A DNA stretch of 64,000 nucleotides from Reichenbachiella versicolor (GCF_003171675.1 NZ_QFZQ01000001.1:930001-994000); one strand, 5' to 3'. Positions 28,174-39,365 are shown, numbered from the stretch's first letter. The notes: generated from the letters alone by a model not told the origin. Numbers and translations are program-made.

Positions 28174-28968
28174 TTGTTTGAGCTTGATAAAAATGTCCTC
28201 CTGTTAATTACGTTTTTAATGTCGCTTAATTTAAGTGCTCAAAAAGACGTACACGTAATAGGTGAGTCTATGAAGAGTTACATAAAGGAGAATCACCTTG
28301 AAAAGATTGAAGATATGATCCATCATCTGTCTTCATCTAATAATTTCGTTGAACAATTCGTAGAAGAAGAGAAAAGACACTTATTGTCTTCTAATCAATT
28401 CCATAAAAAGAATATTAGTATAGGGGACGATCTGGATATCTTTGTAAAGCACTTTACAGAGCATCAAAATTATACAATGATACTAGTACCGATTAGTATT
28501 TATAGTGCAGCTATTTATGATACTTTGTTATTTTCAGTACTAGAGGTAACGGATACTTGGATTGAAAAGGAATTTCCTTATGACAACATAGAAGATGATT
28601 CAATTAAGTCCTCATTGTTGTCTTTAAAAAATCATGATTTGTTTGCCCAACATTTATATGAGCAGGCATTAAAAGGAGTAAAGTCTGATATGGGAAGATT
28701 TAAAATTTCAGTAAAGGAATCATATATCACTGCTAATTCTATTCATACAAGTATTTCAAAATTAACCAAAGATGAAAAGGACGAGATTCGTAGGAATTGG
28801 GGGCTTCTTAAAAAAGCTCTAAGTCACGATGTAAATCTGAATATAGAGTTAAACATGTATGTATTTGGATTTAATGATATGGAAGTGCACGTTCAAAATG
28901 AAAAAGGGCAAACCAATTATAAGATTAACCCTTCAAATATTTTTACACGACATCAATTTCAAGATTAG
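28174..28968 (+). CDS. Hypothetical secreted protein
   Basis: A 264-residue protein with a short signal peptide (LLLITFLMSLNLSAQ) and a mainly helical mature part. I recognise no domain. It starts at TTG (28174): the frame upstream is closed by a stop at 28138 and the only ATG nearby would cut the signal peptide in half. It follows the response regulator by 81 nt on the same strand and may belong with the kinase pair, but this is only proximity. Its stop codon overlaps that of the convergent thiH (TTAG, 28965-28968). Confidence 0.6.
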   Translation: MFELDKNVLLLITFLMSLNLSAQKDVHVIGESMKSYIKENHLEKIEDMIHHLSSSNNFVEQFVEEEKRHLLSSNQFHKKNISIGDDLDIFVKHFTEHQNYTMILVPISIYSAAIYDTLLFSVLEVTDTWIEKEFPYDNIEDDSIKSSLLSLKNHDLFAQHLYEQALKGVKSDMGRFKISVKESYITANSIHTSISKLTKDEKDEIRRNWGLLKKALSHDVNLNIELNMYVFGFNDMEVHVQNEKGQTNYKINPSNIFTRHQFQD

Positions 28969-30083
28969 ACTCCTTCAAGAGCTATATCCCAATCTTTCCA
29001 TACAGGTTCATATCCATTATTCTTAATCATTTCTGCAACTTGCTTAGGTGATCTTTCATCTGATATTTCAAATTGCTCTAAAGATTGAGGTTCAACTGCA
29101 TATCCACCCGGGTTGGTCTTGGATCCAGCACTCATTGTAGTTACTCCAAGTTTCATTACATTGTCTCTAAAGTTTTCTGTCTCTCGCGTTGACAAAGAAA
29201 GTTCAACTTCTTGATTGAATAGTCTATAAGCACTTATAAGCTGAACCAACTCTTTATCTTTCATTTCTACTTTAGGTTCCAAACCTCCGGAGAAAGGACG
29301 AAGTCTAGGAAATGATAATGAGTACTTAGTTTGCCAGTAAGTTCGCTCTAAATAGTCCAGATGAAGCGCAACAAAAAAGCTATCTATTCTCCAATCTTCT
29401 AGTCCTATCAAGGCTCCAAGTCCCATTTTATGAATTCCAGCTTTACCTAAACGATCTGGAGTATCTAGTCTATAGTAGAAATTAGATTTTTTACCTTTAG
29501 GATGATGGGTTTTATATTCTTCTTGATGATACGTTTCTTGATATACCAAAACGGAATGAAGGCCTGAATCAATTAGTCTCTCATAATCTTTCTGATCTAA
29601 AGGCTGTACTTCCATACTTACATTAGCAAAATGAGGTCTTATTCTTCGTATTGCTTTGTCAATGTAACCAACTCCTACAGATTGATTTGCCTCTCCAGTT
29701 ACTAATAGGATATGGTCATATCCTAAGTCTTTTATTGCTTTAACCTCTTGATCAATTTCTTCATTTGATAGTGTCTTTCTCTTAATCTTATTGTTCATAC
29801 TAAATCCACAATAAGTACAGATATTTTGACACTCGTTAGACAGGTACATAGGAGTGTAGAGCTGAATTGTATTGCCAAATCGTTGCAAAGTTAATTCATG
29901 GCTTAACTGTGCCATTTGTTCTAAATACGGTGTGGCAGCGGGAGAAATTAGTGCCTTAAAGTCTTCCAAGTCTCGGGGATATTTCTTCAATGCAGACTCA
30001 ACATCCTGATCAGTTTTGGAATAAATGTCGTGTTCTAACTGAGACCAATTATATTGATCAAATATTTCTCGAAAACTACTCAT
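28965..30083 (-). CDS. thiH: 2-iminoacetate synthase (radical SAM)
   Basis: A 372-residue radical SAM enzyme that cleaves tyrosine to make dehydroglycine for the thiazole ring of thiamine. The iron-sulfur motif is [10 protein letters not shown] (CxxxCxxC, near residue 85). The GEANQSVGV and [10 protein letters not shown] segments are typical of ThiH. It is the last gene of the thi operon and overlaps thiG by 8 nt. ThiH in place of ThiO (glycine oxidase) indicates the oxygen-independent route to the imine. Confidence 0.95.
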   Translation of the reverse strand: MSSFREIFDQYNWSQLEHDIYSKTDQDVESALKKYPRDLEDFKALISPAATPYLEQMAQLSHELTLQRFGNTIQLYTPMYLSNECQNICTYCGFSMNNKIKRKTLSNEEIDQEVKAIKDLGYDHILLVTGEANQSVGVGYIDKAIRRIRPHFANVSMEVQPLDQKDYERLIDSGLHSVLVYQETYHQEEYKTHHPKGKKSNFYYRLDTPDRLGKAGIHKMGLGALIGLEDWRIDSFFVALHLDYLERTYWQTKYSLSFPRLRPFSGGLEPKVEMKDKELVQLISAYRLFNQEVELSLSTRETENFRDNVMKLGVTTMSAGSKTNPGGYAVEPQSLEQFEISDERSPKQVAEMIKNNGYEPVWKDWDIALEGV

Positions 30084-30843
30084 CCAAAAAGGCTGTTAGG
30101 GGACTACTTGCAACAGCATTAGTTACCGGAGATGCTAATTTGGCTTCATAGGCCATCCTGCCTGCTTTTACGGCTATTTTAAAAGCTTTTGCCATTTTAG
30201 TTGGGTTTTGACTAACAGCAATTGCTGTATTTACTAAACAAGCATCAGCACCGACTTCCATTGCTTTAGCTGCATCAGAAGGAGCACCAATTCCTGCATC
30301 TACCACGACAGGGACTTTTGCTTGCTCTATTATGATTTCAAGAAAATCAATCGTTTTGAGACCTTTATTACTTCCGATAGGGGATCCTAGTGGCATAACA
30401 ACTGAAGTTCCTACTTCTTCTAGCCTCTTACAAAGAACTGGGTCAGCGTGTATGTAAGGCATAACTATAAACCCTTTTTTAGCTAGTTCTTCAGTGGCTT
30501 TTAGCGTTTCTATAGGATCTGGCATTAAATACTTTGGGTCTGGGTGAATCTCCAGTTTAATCCAATTTGTTTCTAATGCTTCTCTCGCGAGTTCGGCAGC
30601 AAATACTGCTTCTTTAGCACTTCTTACCCCCGATGTGTTAGGTAGCCAATTGATTCTTTCGTGTTGTAGATGAGTTAGAATTTGATCATTTTGATCATTT
30701 ACATCTACTCTTTTTAAAGCTACAGTAATCAATTCCGATTCTGATGCTTCTAAAGCTTCTTTCATTTCACCGTTATTTCTGAATTTTCCCGTTCCAGTAA
30801 ATAACCTTGACTTAAAAGTCTTGTCCGCTATCTTCAGTTCCAT
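30076..30843 (-). CDS. thiG: Thiazole synthase
   Basis: A 255-residue TIM-barrel enzyme that joins deoxyxylulose phosphate, dehydroglycine and ThiS-thiocarboxylate sulfur into the thiazole phosphate. Typical segments are [18 protein letters not shown] (with the lysine that forms the imine with the sugar), [22 protein letters not shown] and [30 protein letters not shown]. Length and motifs are complete. It overlaps thiE by 32 nt upstream and thiH by 8 nt downstream. Confidence 0.97.
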   Translation of the reverse strand: MELKIADKTFKSRLFTGTGKFRNNGEMKEALEASESELITVALKRVDVNDQNDQILTHLQHERINWLPNTSGVRSAKEAVFAAELAREALETNWIKLEIHPDPKYLMPDPIETLKATEELAKKGFIVMPYIHADPVLCKRLEEVGTSVVMPLGSPIGSNKGLKTIDFLEIIIEQAKVPVVVDAGIGAPSDAAKAMEVGADACLVNTAIAVSQNPTKMAKAFKIAVKAGRMAYEAKLASPVTNAVASSPLTAFLDE

Positions 30844-31543
30844 AATTGTTACTTTCTAAGTCATTGAATTTATCTTCGATTTCGTTCGATACTGAATGGT
30901 CCGTTATTCCAAATTCAGTATTGGGAAGAAGGCTTTTTATTTCTTCTACCATCAATTCCTTGTTGGGTGCTTCATTTATAAGGCTAGCTACTGCAACACC
31001 ATGACATCCAGTCATTTGAATATCAAAGATATCATCTATGGTAATACCTCCAATAGCAATAATTGGTGTGTCTATATTGCTAATAATCATATTGTTTAGA
31101 ATAGTAGAGTACCCTTTAATTCCAAGTATTGGGCTCAGGTTTTCTTTTGTTTCAGTGAATTTAAAAGGACCTAATCCAATATAGTCAACTCCGGCACGGT
31201 TTAGACTAACAACATCATCCCAAGTGTTTGCAGTACCTCCTATATATGGCTTATCTCCAAGGATTTCTCTAGCTTCAATAGGGTTCATATCGTTTTTACC
31301 CAAGTGTACTCCATTTGCCTTTACAGCTTTAGCTATTTCTACATGGTCATTGATTATAAGTTTGGCTCCGAATTTCTTACAGATACTTTTAGCTTCAAAA
31401 GCGATCTCTTCAATTTCATCCTGCGATTTATCTTTCACTCTTAGTTGAACCCAATCAATACCGAGCCTGCATGCCTCACGGATATTTTCTACATGAGATT
31501 TGTCAAAAGTTTCTTGAGAAATATAGTGTAGCGTACTAATCAT
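30812..31543 (-). CDS. thiE: Thiamine-phosphate synthase
   Basis: A 243-residue TIM-barrel that couples the pyrimidine diphosphate and thiazole phosphate to thiamine phosphate. [31 protein letters not shown] and [11 protein letters not shown] match the ThiE substrate-binding loops, and IAIGGI is the phosphate-binding strand. About 30 extra acidic residues at the C-terminus overlap thiG by 32 nt. It is one of two ThiE-fold proteins in the operon and has the better conserved motifs. Confidence 0.92.
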   Translation of the reverse strand: MISTLHYISQETFDKSHVENIREACRLGIDWVQLRVKDKSQDEIEEIAFEAKSICKKFGAKLIINDHVEIAKAVKANGVHLGKNDMNPIEAREILGDKPYIGGTANTWDDVVSLNRAGVDYIGLGPFKFTETKENLSPILGIKGYSTILNNMIISNIDTPIIAIGGITIDDIFDIQMTGCHGVAVASLINEAPNKELMVEEIKSLLPNTEFGITDHSVSNEIEDKFNDLESNNYGTEDSGQDF

Positions 31544-31645
31544 ATGCTTACTTAATTATTCTATGTTTTTACTAGGGGTAGTTTAATGGTTTGATATTAT
31601 TCCTTGATTTGCTTTGAATGAACCTAAAGTGTTTAAAAGGAAAAT

Positions 31646-32238
31646 CTATTTGTTCTTTTTGGCCATAGTATTTATCAAAAGATGATATTTCTCTACTCTT
31701 GAATTGATGTCTACGTTCTGCCAAATAGCTCCCAAAACAGCAATACCGTTAAGTCCCGTTTTATCAATTGTACTAACGTTAGTAGTGTCAATTCCTCCCA
31801 AACCATAAACAGCCGTATAGTTCATTGATGTCATAATCCCCTTTAGTTCCTTGATCGAATACTTACCTCTGTATCCTGTTTTAGAAATGCTATCAAAAAT
31901 TGGGCTGATAAACGCGTAATCAACATTTCCATCAATGTCCATTAATTCATTAAATGAATGACATGATTTGGATGTGAGTTTTTCAGACTTTAATATTTGA
32001 TCATTTCCCTTAAAATGAACACCTCCAAGACTAAGTTCAGAAGCCAATTCATGATGTTCATGAACTGAAATTTGACTTCTAAATTCAGTATTTATCTGTG
32101 TTAGATAATTTCTAAGTCGATCTTTGGTCCAATTAGGTTTCCTTACATGCAATCTCTCAAGTCCGCATGACAATAAGAGATTGCATGTCTCTACTTCTTG
32201 GTCAACAGATTCTTCAGGAGTGATGACCAATACTTTCA

Positions 32239-32239
<1 letters not shown>
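31646..32239 (-). CDS. TenI/ThiE-like protein, probable thiazole tautomerase
   Basis: A 197-residue ThiE-fold protein. RLHVRKPNWTKDRL, HEHHELASELSLGGVHFKGND and FISPIFDSISKTGYRGKYS follow the ThiE layout but lack the conserved asparagine-aspartate and threonine-lysine signature of true synthases. This is the pattern of TenI-type proteins, of which the Bacillus member aromatises the thiazole made by ThiG. Its start overlaps the thiC stop by 1 nt. A 102-nt gap then separates it from thiE. A second, weak thiamine-phosphate synthase is the alternative. Confidence 0.75.
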
Positions 32240-34122
<1,883 letters not shown>

Positions 34123-34332
34123 TTAACCGCCTTGAGTTGCCGTGATAATTAAAATATTGTCCTTGTCTTGTATTTGATATCCTTCCCATTGACCTTTTGG
34201 TAGGATTTCTTCATTGATAGCCACAGCAATACCACTTTCATGATAGAGATTTCTCTCTTTCATTAAGTTTATCAAGTTACTTTTTTCTTTGATTATAAGC
34301 TCCGAATTATTGAGTCTGACTTTCATATTCAT
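34123..34332 (-). CDS. thiS: Sulfur carrier protein ThiS
   Basis: A 69-residue ubiquitin-like protein ending in the obligatory GG (TATQGG), the end that is adenylated and converted to a thiocarboxylate to carry sulfur to ThiG. The pattern ESGIAVAINEEILPKGQWEGYQI with DNILIITATQGG is typical. It is the first gene of the thi operon, just after the TPP riboswitch. The activating enzyme ThiF is not in this operon, so a homolog must act from elsewhere. Confidence 0.95.
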   Translation of the reverse strand: MNMKVRLNNSELIIKEKSNLINLMKERNLYHESGIAVAINEEILPKGQWEGYQIQDKDNILIITATQGG

Positions 34333-34365
34333 ACAATTAGACTTCAGGAGCAGAGATATGCTTCA

Positions 34366-34448
34366 ACTTTTCCCTACGTCTGCATAACCAGCATCAGGTA
34401 TTGAGGGTATTTCTCAGTCTTTAGTTATTAAAAAGACACCCCTAAAGT
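34366..34448 (-). ncRNA. TPP riboswitch (THI element)
   Basis: On the minus strand the leader reads AGGGGTGTC ... ACTGAGAAATACCC ... TACCTGATGCTGGTTATGCAGACGTAGGG: the conserved core of the thiamine pyrophosphate aptamer, with CTGAGA, ACCTGAT and the GTAGGGAA end. ACTTT and AAAGT close the P1 stem. No terminator follows before thiS at 34332, so control is probably at translation initiation, through a small hairpin near 34340-34362. Binding of TPP should turn off the whole thi operon. Confidence 0.95.
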
Positions 34449-34453
34449 CGCAG

Positions 34454-34484
34454 CAAAGCTATGGTAAAAAACTTATTTGAGAAA
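34454..34484 (-). promoter_or_regulatory. Promoter of the thi operon
   Basis: On the minus strand TTTC (34481-34484), a 19-nt spacer and TAGCTTTG (34454-34461) fit the Bacteroidota pattern TTTG-N19-TAnnTTTG with one mismatch. The expected start site falls at the first base of the riboswitch. The promoter lies between the WD40 gene stop and the aptamer. Confidence 0.7.
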
Positions 34485-34495
34485 GTCGTATTTCA

Positions 34496-35785
34496 TCATT
34501 CGCTAATAGGGCACGACTTTTCGTAATTTATTGTTGGTCCGACAAATTCTTTCCATTCGCTATCTGTCATATTTCTATTCAAAAGATAACAAAGTCTATT
34601 TGCTAAGACTTCATGGTTAAGTTCCCATATTCGTATATGCTTATCCTTGGAACCAGATACTACTTGATTTCCATTTGGTGTAAATGAGGCAGTGAATACC
34701 CAATCGGAGTGGTCATCCATTATCAATGGTAATTTTCTAGGGTTTTTAGTGTCCCATATTCTTACGGTTCGATCTCGACTGGCAGTTAAAAGAAGTTGGT
34801 CATTTGGAGAGAAATCTACATCTGTCACCGCTGATTGATGTCCAGCAATGGTTCTTAATATCTTATTTGTATTTAAGTCTATAAGGATAGCATCTCCTTT
34901 TTCTCTTCCTACAGCTAATAATGTTTGATCATGACTAATGGCAATAGCATTAATACTAAATAATTCAGGTATTGCTTTAGAAAGAGGAAGTTCTTGTTTA
35001 GGAATAATTTCAAGTTTACCAGAGTCCGAGCCTAGAAATACAGTTTTAGAATTATTGCTTATGACGATGTCGTTAATATCTGCTTTAGAATCTCTCAATA
35101 GGGTAGAGTCAATATTTAAACCCTTAATTCTTATTTGACCGGATTTGTTCACTCCAAGATAGCGGTAATCTTTTGGGTAAAAAGTTACTTCTTGAAATAT
35201 TTCGTTATCTGAAAATATTGCTGACTTGATTTCTTTACTTTTCTGGTTTGAAAGGTCAATAAAGTAAATACCTTCTTCCTTAGTATTAATCAATAATAGT
35301 TTGTCGTCATGACTTAGGTCTATAGATTTAATGATAACGTCCTTGCTAAATACTACTTCTGGAAGTAGTTGGATATTTTCAAGGTTCCATTTCAATACAC
35401 GGCCATCAGATCCTGCTGAATAAAAAACATTTTTCTTTTGACCGAAAATAATAGAGTTAACAGATTCACTATGACCAAAAGCTTGATTGAATGATTTGGA
35501 AGAAATACTATCATAGTCAAGATATTTATTTGCATAATAAAGCGAACTATATACATTTTTATGGGATACAAGTTTCTCGACATCATTATCAATCCAAAAG
35601 TTGTATGCCTGTCTGGCTACTAATGCTTTTAGTTCTTTATGATAATTTGGGATCAATAAAGAGCGCTGAGACATACTCTGAACAAGTTCTGATTTGAGTA
35701 GTTTTTCATAATCTTGTTCAGAATGCTGAGAAAACCCTTGTGTGGAAACTAGGATAGAGGTAATTAAGAAGATGACTCTTCGCAT
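34496..35785 (-). CDS. Secreted WD40 beta-propeller protein
   Basis: A 429-residue protein with a signal peptide (ending GFSQ, near 20), a helical part (about 25-105) and then WD40 repeats over the rest. The best repeats are GHSESVNSIIFG, GHQSAVTDVDFSPND..RDRTVRIWD and DHSDWVFTASFTPNG..KDKHIRIWE. It is probably a periplasmic interaction platform; no enzymatic domain is visible. It begins 3 nt after the cvfB stop, so the two are likely co-transcribed even though one is cytoplasmic and the other exported. Confidence 0.8.
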   Translation of the reverse strand: MRRVIFLITSILVSTQGFSQHSEQDYEKLLKSELVQSMSQRSLLIPNYHKELKALVARQAYNFWIDNDVEKLVSHKNVYSSLYYANKYLDYDSISSKSFNQAFGHSESVNSIIFGQKKNVFYSAGSDGRVLKWNLENIQLLPEVVFSKDVIIKSIDLSHDDKLLLINTKEEGIYFIDLSNQKSKEIKSAIFSDNEIFQEVTFYPKDYRYLGVNKSGQIRIKGLNIDSTLLRDSKADINDIVISNNSKTVFLGSDSGKLEIIPKQELPLSKAIPELFSINAIAISHDQTLLAVGREKGDAILIDLNTNKILRTIAGHQSAVTDVDFSPNDQLLLTASRDRTVRIWDTKNPRKLPLIMDDHSDWVFTASFTPNGNQVVSGSKDKHIRIWELNHEVLANRLCYLLNRNMTDSEWKEFVGPTINYEKSCPISE

Positions 35786-35788
35786 GGT

Positions 35789-36616
35789 TTAGATTAAGCT
35801 TATTTTTTTATTGTTAAGATTAACTTTTTTTAGTTTATACAAAATTCCCAAAGAGCGTTTAAAATTCTTTTTGCTCATTTGGAGTATTAGTTGAACTTCC
35901 TCGGGTGAACTTTTGTCATGTAATGCTAAGGTTCCACTGTTCCTTTTTAACGCCTCTAGTATTTTTTGAGCACCTTCTTCTAAATTTTCAAGACCTGCTT
36001 TTCGAAGTGAGATGTCAAGTTTTCCATCTTCTCTAATTTTTTTTATGTAAGCAATTTTTTTTGCTCCCATTAATAGTTCCTCAAAGACTTCGTTTTCATA
36101 CAGTAGACCTTGGAATTGATTATTGACAATTACCTGTATTCCAAATGGGGAAGTAGTACCAATTATTATCTCAACTTCACTTCCTTCTTCTAAATCAGAT
36201 GTTTTTTTAGATAAATACCTATGAGTATAAGAAGAAGCCACCATTCTTTTTGTTAGTGGATCTAAGTATGCATATATAAGATACCATTGTCCTGAACGCA
36301 TTTTTCTTTCTTGTTCTTTGAAAGGAACGAATAAATCTTTTTCCAAGCCCCAGTCTAAAAATGCTCCATGACTACTTGTATCTTTCACTTCTAAACACGC
36401 AAACTGGTTTCTAATGACTTTAGGGTGGATTGTAGTAGCAACTAGTCTGTCTTCTGAATCAGTGTAAATGAAGACTTCAATATTATCACCTTCACTTAGA
36501 TTTTCTTGAACATACTTATTGGGAAGAAGCACTTCGTTTTTTTCTTTATCAATTAGATATGCTCCGTTAGAAGTGAACCTATTTACGAGTAGTGTATTGA
36601 AAGTTCCTGTTTCCAT
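35789..36616 (-). CDS. S1-domain RNA-binding protein, CvfB family
   Basis: A 275-residue cytoplasmic protein with tandem S1-like folds and a winged-helix-like C-terminus (KNFKRSLGILYKL). The segments NRFTSNGAYLID, KEVLLPNKYV-like sequence (seen as NEVLLPNKYV), SSHGAFLDWGLEKDLFVPF and GDNIEVFIYTDSEDRL match CvfB of Firmicutes, which affects virulence gene expression through RNA. The role here is inferred from family. It is first of a two-gene unit with the WD40 gene. Confidence 0.88.
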   Translation of the reverse strand: METGTFNTLLVNRFTSNGAYLIDKEKNEVLLPNKYVQENLSEGDNIEVFIYTDSEDRLVATTIHPKVIRNQFACLEVKDTSSHGAFLDWGLEKDLFVPFKEQERKMRSGQWYLIYAYLDPLTKRMVASSYTHRYLSKKTSDLEEGSEVEIIIGTTSPFGIQVIVNNQFQGLLYENEVFEELLMGAKKIAYIKKIREDGKLDISLRKAGLENLEEGAQKILEALKRNSGTLALHDKSSPEEVQLILQMSKKNFKRSLGILYKLKKVNLNNKKISLI

Positions 36617-36754
36617 TACTAAAAATTTGTGTAAATCTACACTTAATAACAGGTACTAAAGAGTATGATATGATAAAGAATTAGTAATTATTGTTAACAC
36701 TGAAGTTCTTTGTGCTTACAATCGTTTAACTTCCGTTTGTATTTAATTTGAACT

Positions 36755-37141
36755 ATGCCAAAAGTATACGTTATTGACGATGATCCATTCATTCACAAGT
36801 TAATGAACAGAATGCTGTCAGATTATGATGTCAATATTGAAGTAGAATTTTATAAGGATGGTTATGAAGGTATTGAAGCTCTGAAGTCATCTACCCAATT
36901 GCCTGACTTAATATTTTTAGATGTTTTTATGCCTAATTTAGATGGGTGGGGATTCGCTGAAAAATATATTAATACACAAATACCAAAGGTTCCAGTTTAT
37001 ATTTTATCTTCATCAGTAGATAGAAGAGATATAGATAGGGCCAAAAGTATCCCCTTAATTAAAGGTTATAAAATCAAGCCAATGAAAAGAGAAGAACTTA
37101 AAGAAGTTTGTGATAAATATTTGAAATGTAGTTCGATATAG
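36755..37141 (+). CDS. Single-domain response regulator
   Basis: A 128-residue CheY-like receiver. IDDDP near the N-terminus, the phospho-acceptor aspartate in LIFLDVFMPNLDGWG, the switch residues ILSSS and the lysine in GYKIKPMKREEL are present. There is no output domain. No kinase is adjacent, so it likely serves an orphan or hybrid kinase elsewhere, such as one of the two kinases in this window. Confidence 0.88.
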   Translation: MPKVYVIDDDPFIHKLMNRMLSDYDVNIEVEFYKDGYEGIEALKSSTQLPDLIFLDVFMPNLDGWGFAEKYINTQIPKVPVYILSSSVDRRDIDRAKSIPLIKGYKIKPMKREELKEVCDKYLKCSSI

Positions 37142-37190
37142 TCTTAGTTTAGTTTTATTATTTTATATCTTAATTAACATTAAAACAACG

Positions 37191-37439
37191 ATGGACTTAA
37201 CAACTTATACTAATTTTCGTCAAAATTTAAAATCGTATCTTGATATCGTATATGAAACTCACGAACCTCTAGTAGTGACTAGGGCACATGGAGAGGATGT
37301 CGTAGTACTATCAAAGAAAGACTATCAAAGTATCATGGAAACTTTCTATCTAATGAGGAGTCCCAAAAATGGGCAAAGGATATTTGAGTCTCTAGAAGAT
37401 TTAAATGTAGGTGGCGGATACGACAAGACGAGAAAATGA
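37191..37439 (+). CDS. Antitoxin of the YefM/Phd family
   Basis: An 82-residue protein with the N-terminal YefM fold (YTNFRQNLKSYLDIV, VTRAHGEDVVVLSKKDYQSIMET) that binds operator DNA, and a flexible C-terminal half (LMRSPKNGQRIFESLEDL) that wraps the toxin. The toxin follows with a 4-nt ATGA overlap, the standard layout for type II modules, so the antitoxin should repress its own operon. Confidence 0.93.
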   Translation: MDLTTYTNFRQNLKSYLDIVYETHEPLVVTRAHGEDVVVLSKKDYQSIMETFYLMRSPKNGQRIFESLEDLNVGGGYDKTRK

Positions 37440-37699
37440 TTTCTCAAATCAAATATTCTCCTAATGCTTGGCTTGATTATATATATTGGCAAAAAACTGA
37501 TAAGTCTGTTCAACAACTCATAGATCAAACTATTGAAAAAATTTGTAATGATCCTTATGGTGAAGAGTCTAAAGCAATACAACTCAAGTTTGACTTGTCC
37601 GAGATATGGTCAAGGCGGATAGATTTAGAAAATAGAATTGTTTATCGGGTGGTAGAAGATACAGTTGAGATTGTTCAGTGCAAGTATCATTATATTTAG
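37436..37699 (+). CDS. Toxin of the YoeB/Txe family with an altered active site
   Basis: An 87-residue ribosome-dependent mRNA endonuclease fold. WLDYIYWQKTDKS, SEIWSRRI, ENRIVYRV and the C-terminal CKYHY match YoeB, including the arginine, histidine and tyrosine of the active site (R67, H85, Y86 here). The general base that is Glu46 in E. coli YoeB, in the motif KPEPLK, is replaced by Ile48 in KAIQLK. Toxicity may thus be reduced. It overlaps the antitoxin gene by 4 nt. Confidence 0.9.
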   Translation: MISQIKYSPNAWLDYIYWQKTDKSVQQLIDQTIEKICNDPYGEESKAIQLKFDLSEIWSRRIDLENRIVYRVVEDTVEIVQCKYHYI

Positions 37700-37796
37700 T
37701 AATTAGTATTCTGTATTAATTCCTACTAATTAGTAGTTCATTATTCAGTTCAAAAGAAAATTGATTATAGATAGTTGATTAGCGAATTTTAATGAT

Positions 37797-38189
37797 ATGA
37801 GACAATTGGTAATTTTAGTTTTCTTCTTATTGAGGCTTTCCTTTACTAGTCAAGGTCAGCAATTGAACCAAAAAAGTGTGCTGATTTCTCCCTCAGAGCT
37901 GGAAAGCACTATTGTCAATGAAATGGATGTTCTAATATTAGATGTTAGAACACCAAATGAGTATAATAATGGTCATATTGCTGGAGCAGTTAATTTGAAT
38001 TATTACGATAAGCGTTTTGTTGATAAGGTTAAAAAAATGAATAGGTCTAAACCAATATACCTTTACTGTAGATCAGGAAATCGAAGTAACCGTGCAATGT
38101 TAATTCTGAAAGAAGCTGGGTTTAAAGAGATTTATGACCTTAAAGGTGGTATAAAAGCTTGGGAAGAGTCAGGTTATGAGCTTCACTAA
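37797..38189 (+). CDS. Periplasmic single-domain rhodanese
   Basis: A 130-residue protein with a signal peptide (ending TSQGQ, near 21) and one rhodanese domain. LDVRTPNEYNNGHIAGAVNL and the active-site loop CRSGNRS with the catalytic cysteine (near 98) are complete. It may carry sulfane sulfur in the periplasm; the true substrate is unknown. Its stop codon directly abuts the stop of the convergent NamZ-type gene with no spacer. Confidence 0.88.
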   Translation: MRQLVILVFFLLRLSFTSQGQQLNQKSVLISPSELESTIVNEMDVLILDVRTPNEYNNGHIAGAVNLNYYDKRFVDKVKKMNRSKPIYLYCRSGNRSNRAMLILKEAGFKEIYDLKGGIKAWEESGYELH

Positions 38190-39365
38190 TTAATCTTGGT
38201 AAATTATGTACTTTTTCCTCATTTCGCGATATTGGTTTAATTCCTTAGCCCAACTATTTCGAATCTCATTCTCAGGTATTTGATCTATTATTTGTGTTTT
38301 AAGCTGATCCGTTCCTGCTAAATTTTGAATGAAATTGTTAAAAAAAATGTTCTTGTCAGGGAATGCTTTATAAGCTTTTATTAAATGGCTAATATCTAAT
38401 GAGTTTGGTTTGCTAGCATTTCTTAAATCTACTCCGTAACATTTCTGGTTTTCAAACTTCGGATATTTGGCTGCAAATGGTTTGCTTGTAGGAGTGAACT
38501 CGAATGAACCTAACGACGGGTATGGGGCTCCATATATTTGAAATGGGAAATCGGTGCCACGACCTGCACTTATCTTAGTGCCTTCAAAGAAACAAAGCCC
38601 AGGGTATAAAGAAATTGCTTGGTCATTTGGGAGGTTTGGTGATGGAGGGATCACGATAGTATATGGTGTGCTGTGGGTCCAGTTTTTGCTAGGTACTATC
38701 TCTAGGTTTAGTTTTGATTTAGAGTTTAACCATTCTTCACCAATTATCATTTTAGCTAGTTCTCCGACGGTTAATCCATGTAGTACTGGAATAGGGTGCA
38801 TTCCAACAAATGACTTATACTTCATGTCTAGAACAGGTCCATCAATTATATGTCCATTGGGGTTTGGTCTATCCAGTATAATCATTTTAATCTGGTTGTC
38901 AGCACAAGCCTCCATCATGTAATGCATGGAACTGATATATGTGTAAAATCTAGTGCCTACATCCTGTATGTCGAAAACTAGGATGTCTATATTTTTCATT
39001 TGTTCTTTGCTAGGTTTTTTGTTCTTTCCATATAAGGAAATAATTGGTATACCAGATTTTAAATCGATTCCATTTTTTACAATTTCTCCATTAGAAATTT
39101 GGCCTCTAAATCCATGCTCAGGAGCAAAAACTTTCGTTACTTGGATATTTTGTGATATAAGGGTGTCTAGCAGATGAATAGAGTTTATTACCGAAGTATG
39201 GTTTACTAGCAAACCGACTTTCTTTGATTTTAACTCAGGGATATACTCTTTCATTCGTTCTGCACCTACAATTACTCCTTCTTGTCTTTTACCATAGCAA
39301 GATAGACACATAAGGAGTGGTGCAAATAATAATAGATTAATGTATTTGGTGATCGATGAAGTCAA
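38190..39365 (-). CDS. NamZ-type exo-beta-N-acetylmuramidase lipoprotein (DUF1343)
   Basis: A 391-residue lipoprotein: signal peptide with lipobox MCLSC (cysteine near 22), then the DUF1343 fold. GLLVNHTSVI, VFAPEHGFRGQISNGE, LVFDIQDVGTRFYTYIS and LDRPNPNGHIIDGPVLD are hallmark segments. Characterised members (NamZ) release N-acetylmuramic acid from peptidoglycan fragments during recycling. The start codon is TTG. It is divergent from the permease gene by 58 nt. Confidence 0.88.
   Translation of the reverse strand: MTSSITKYINLLLFAPLLMCLSCYGKRQEGVIVGAERMKEYIPELKSKKVGLLVNHTSVINSIHLLDTLISQNIQVTKVFAPEHGFRGQISNGEIVKNGIDLKSGIPIISLYGKNKKPSKEQMKNIDILVFDIQDVGTRFYTYISSMHYMMEACADNQIKMIILDRPNPNGHIIDGPVLDMKYKSFVGMHPIPVLHGLTVGELAKMIIGEEWLNSKSKLNLEIVPSKNWTHSTPYTIVIPPSPNLPNDQAISLYPGLCFFEGTKISAGRGTDFPFQIYGAPYPSLGSFEFTPTSKPFAAKYPKFENQKCYGVDLRNASKPNSLDISHLIKAYKAFPDKNIFFNNFIQNLAGTDQLKTQIIDQIPENEIRNSWAKELNQYREMRKKYIIYQD

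Noticed and set aside
36755-37699. A mobile island around the toxin-antitoxin pair
   Set aside because: No integrase, flanking repeat or tRNA is present, and the neighbouring genes look chromosomal with similar base composition.
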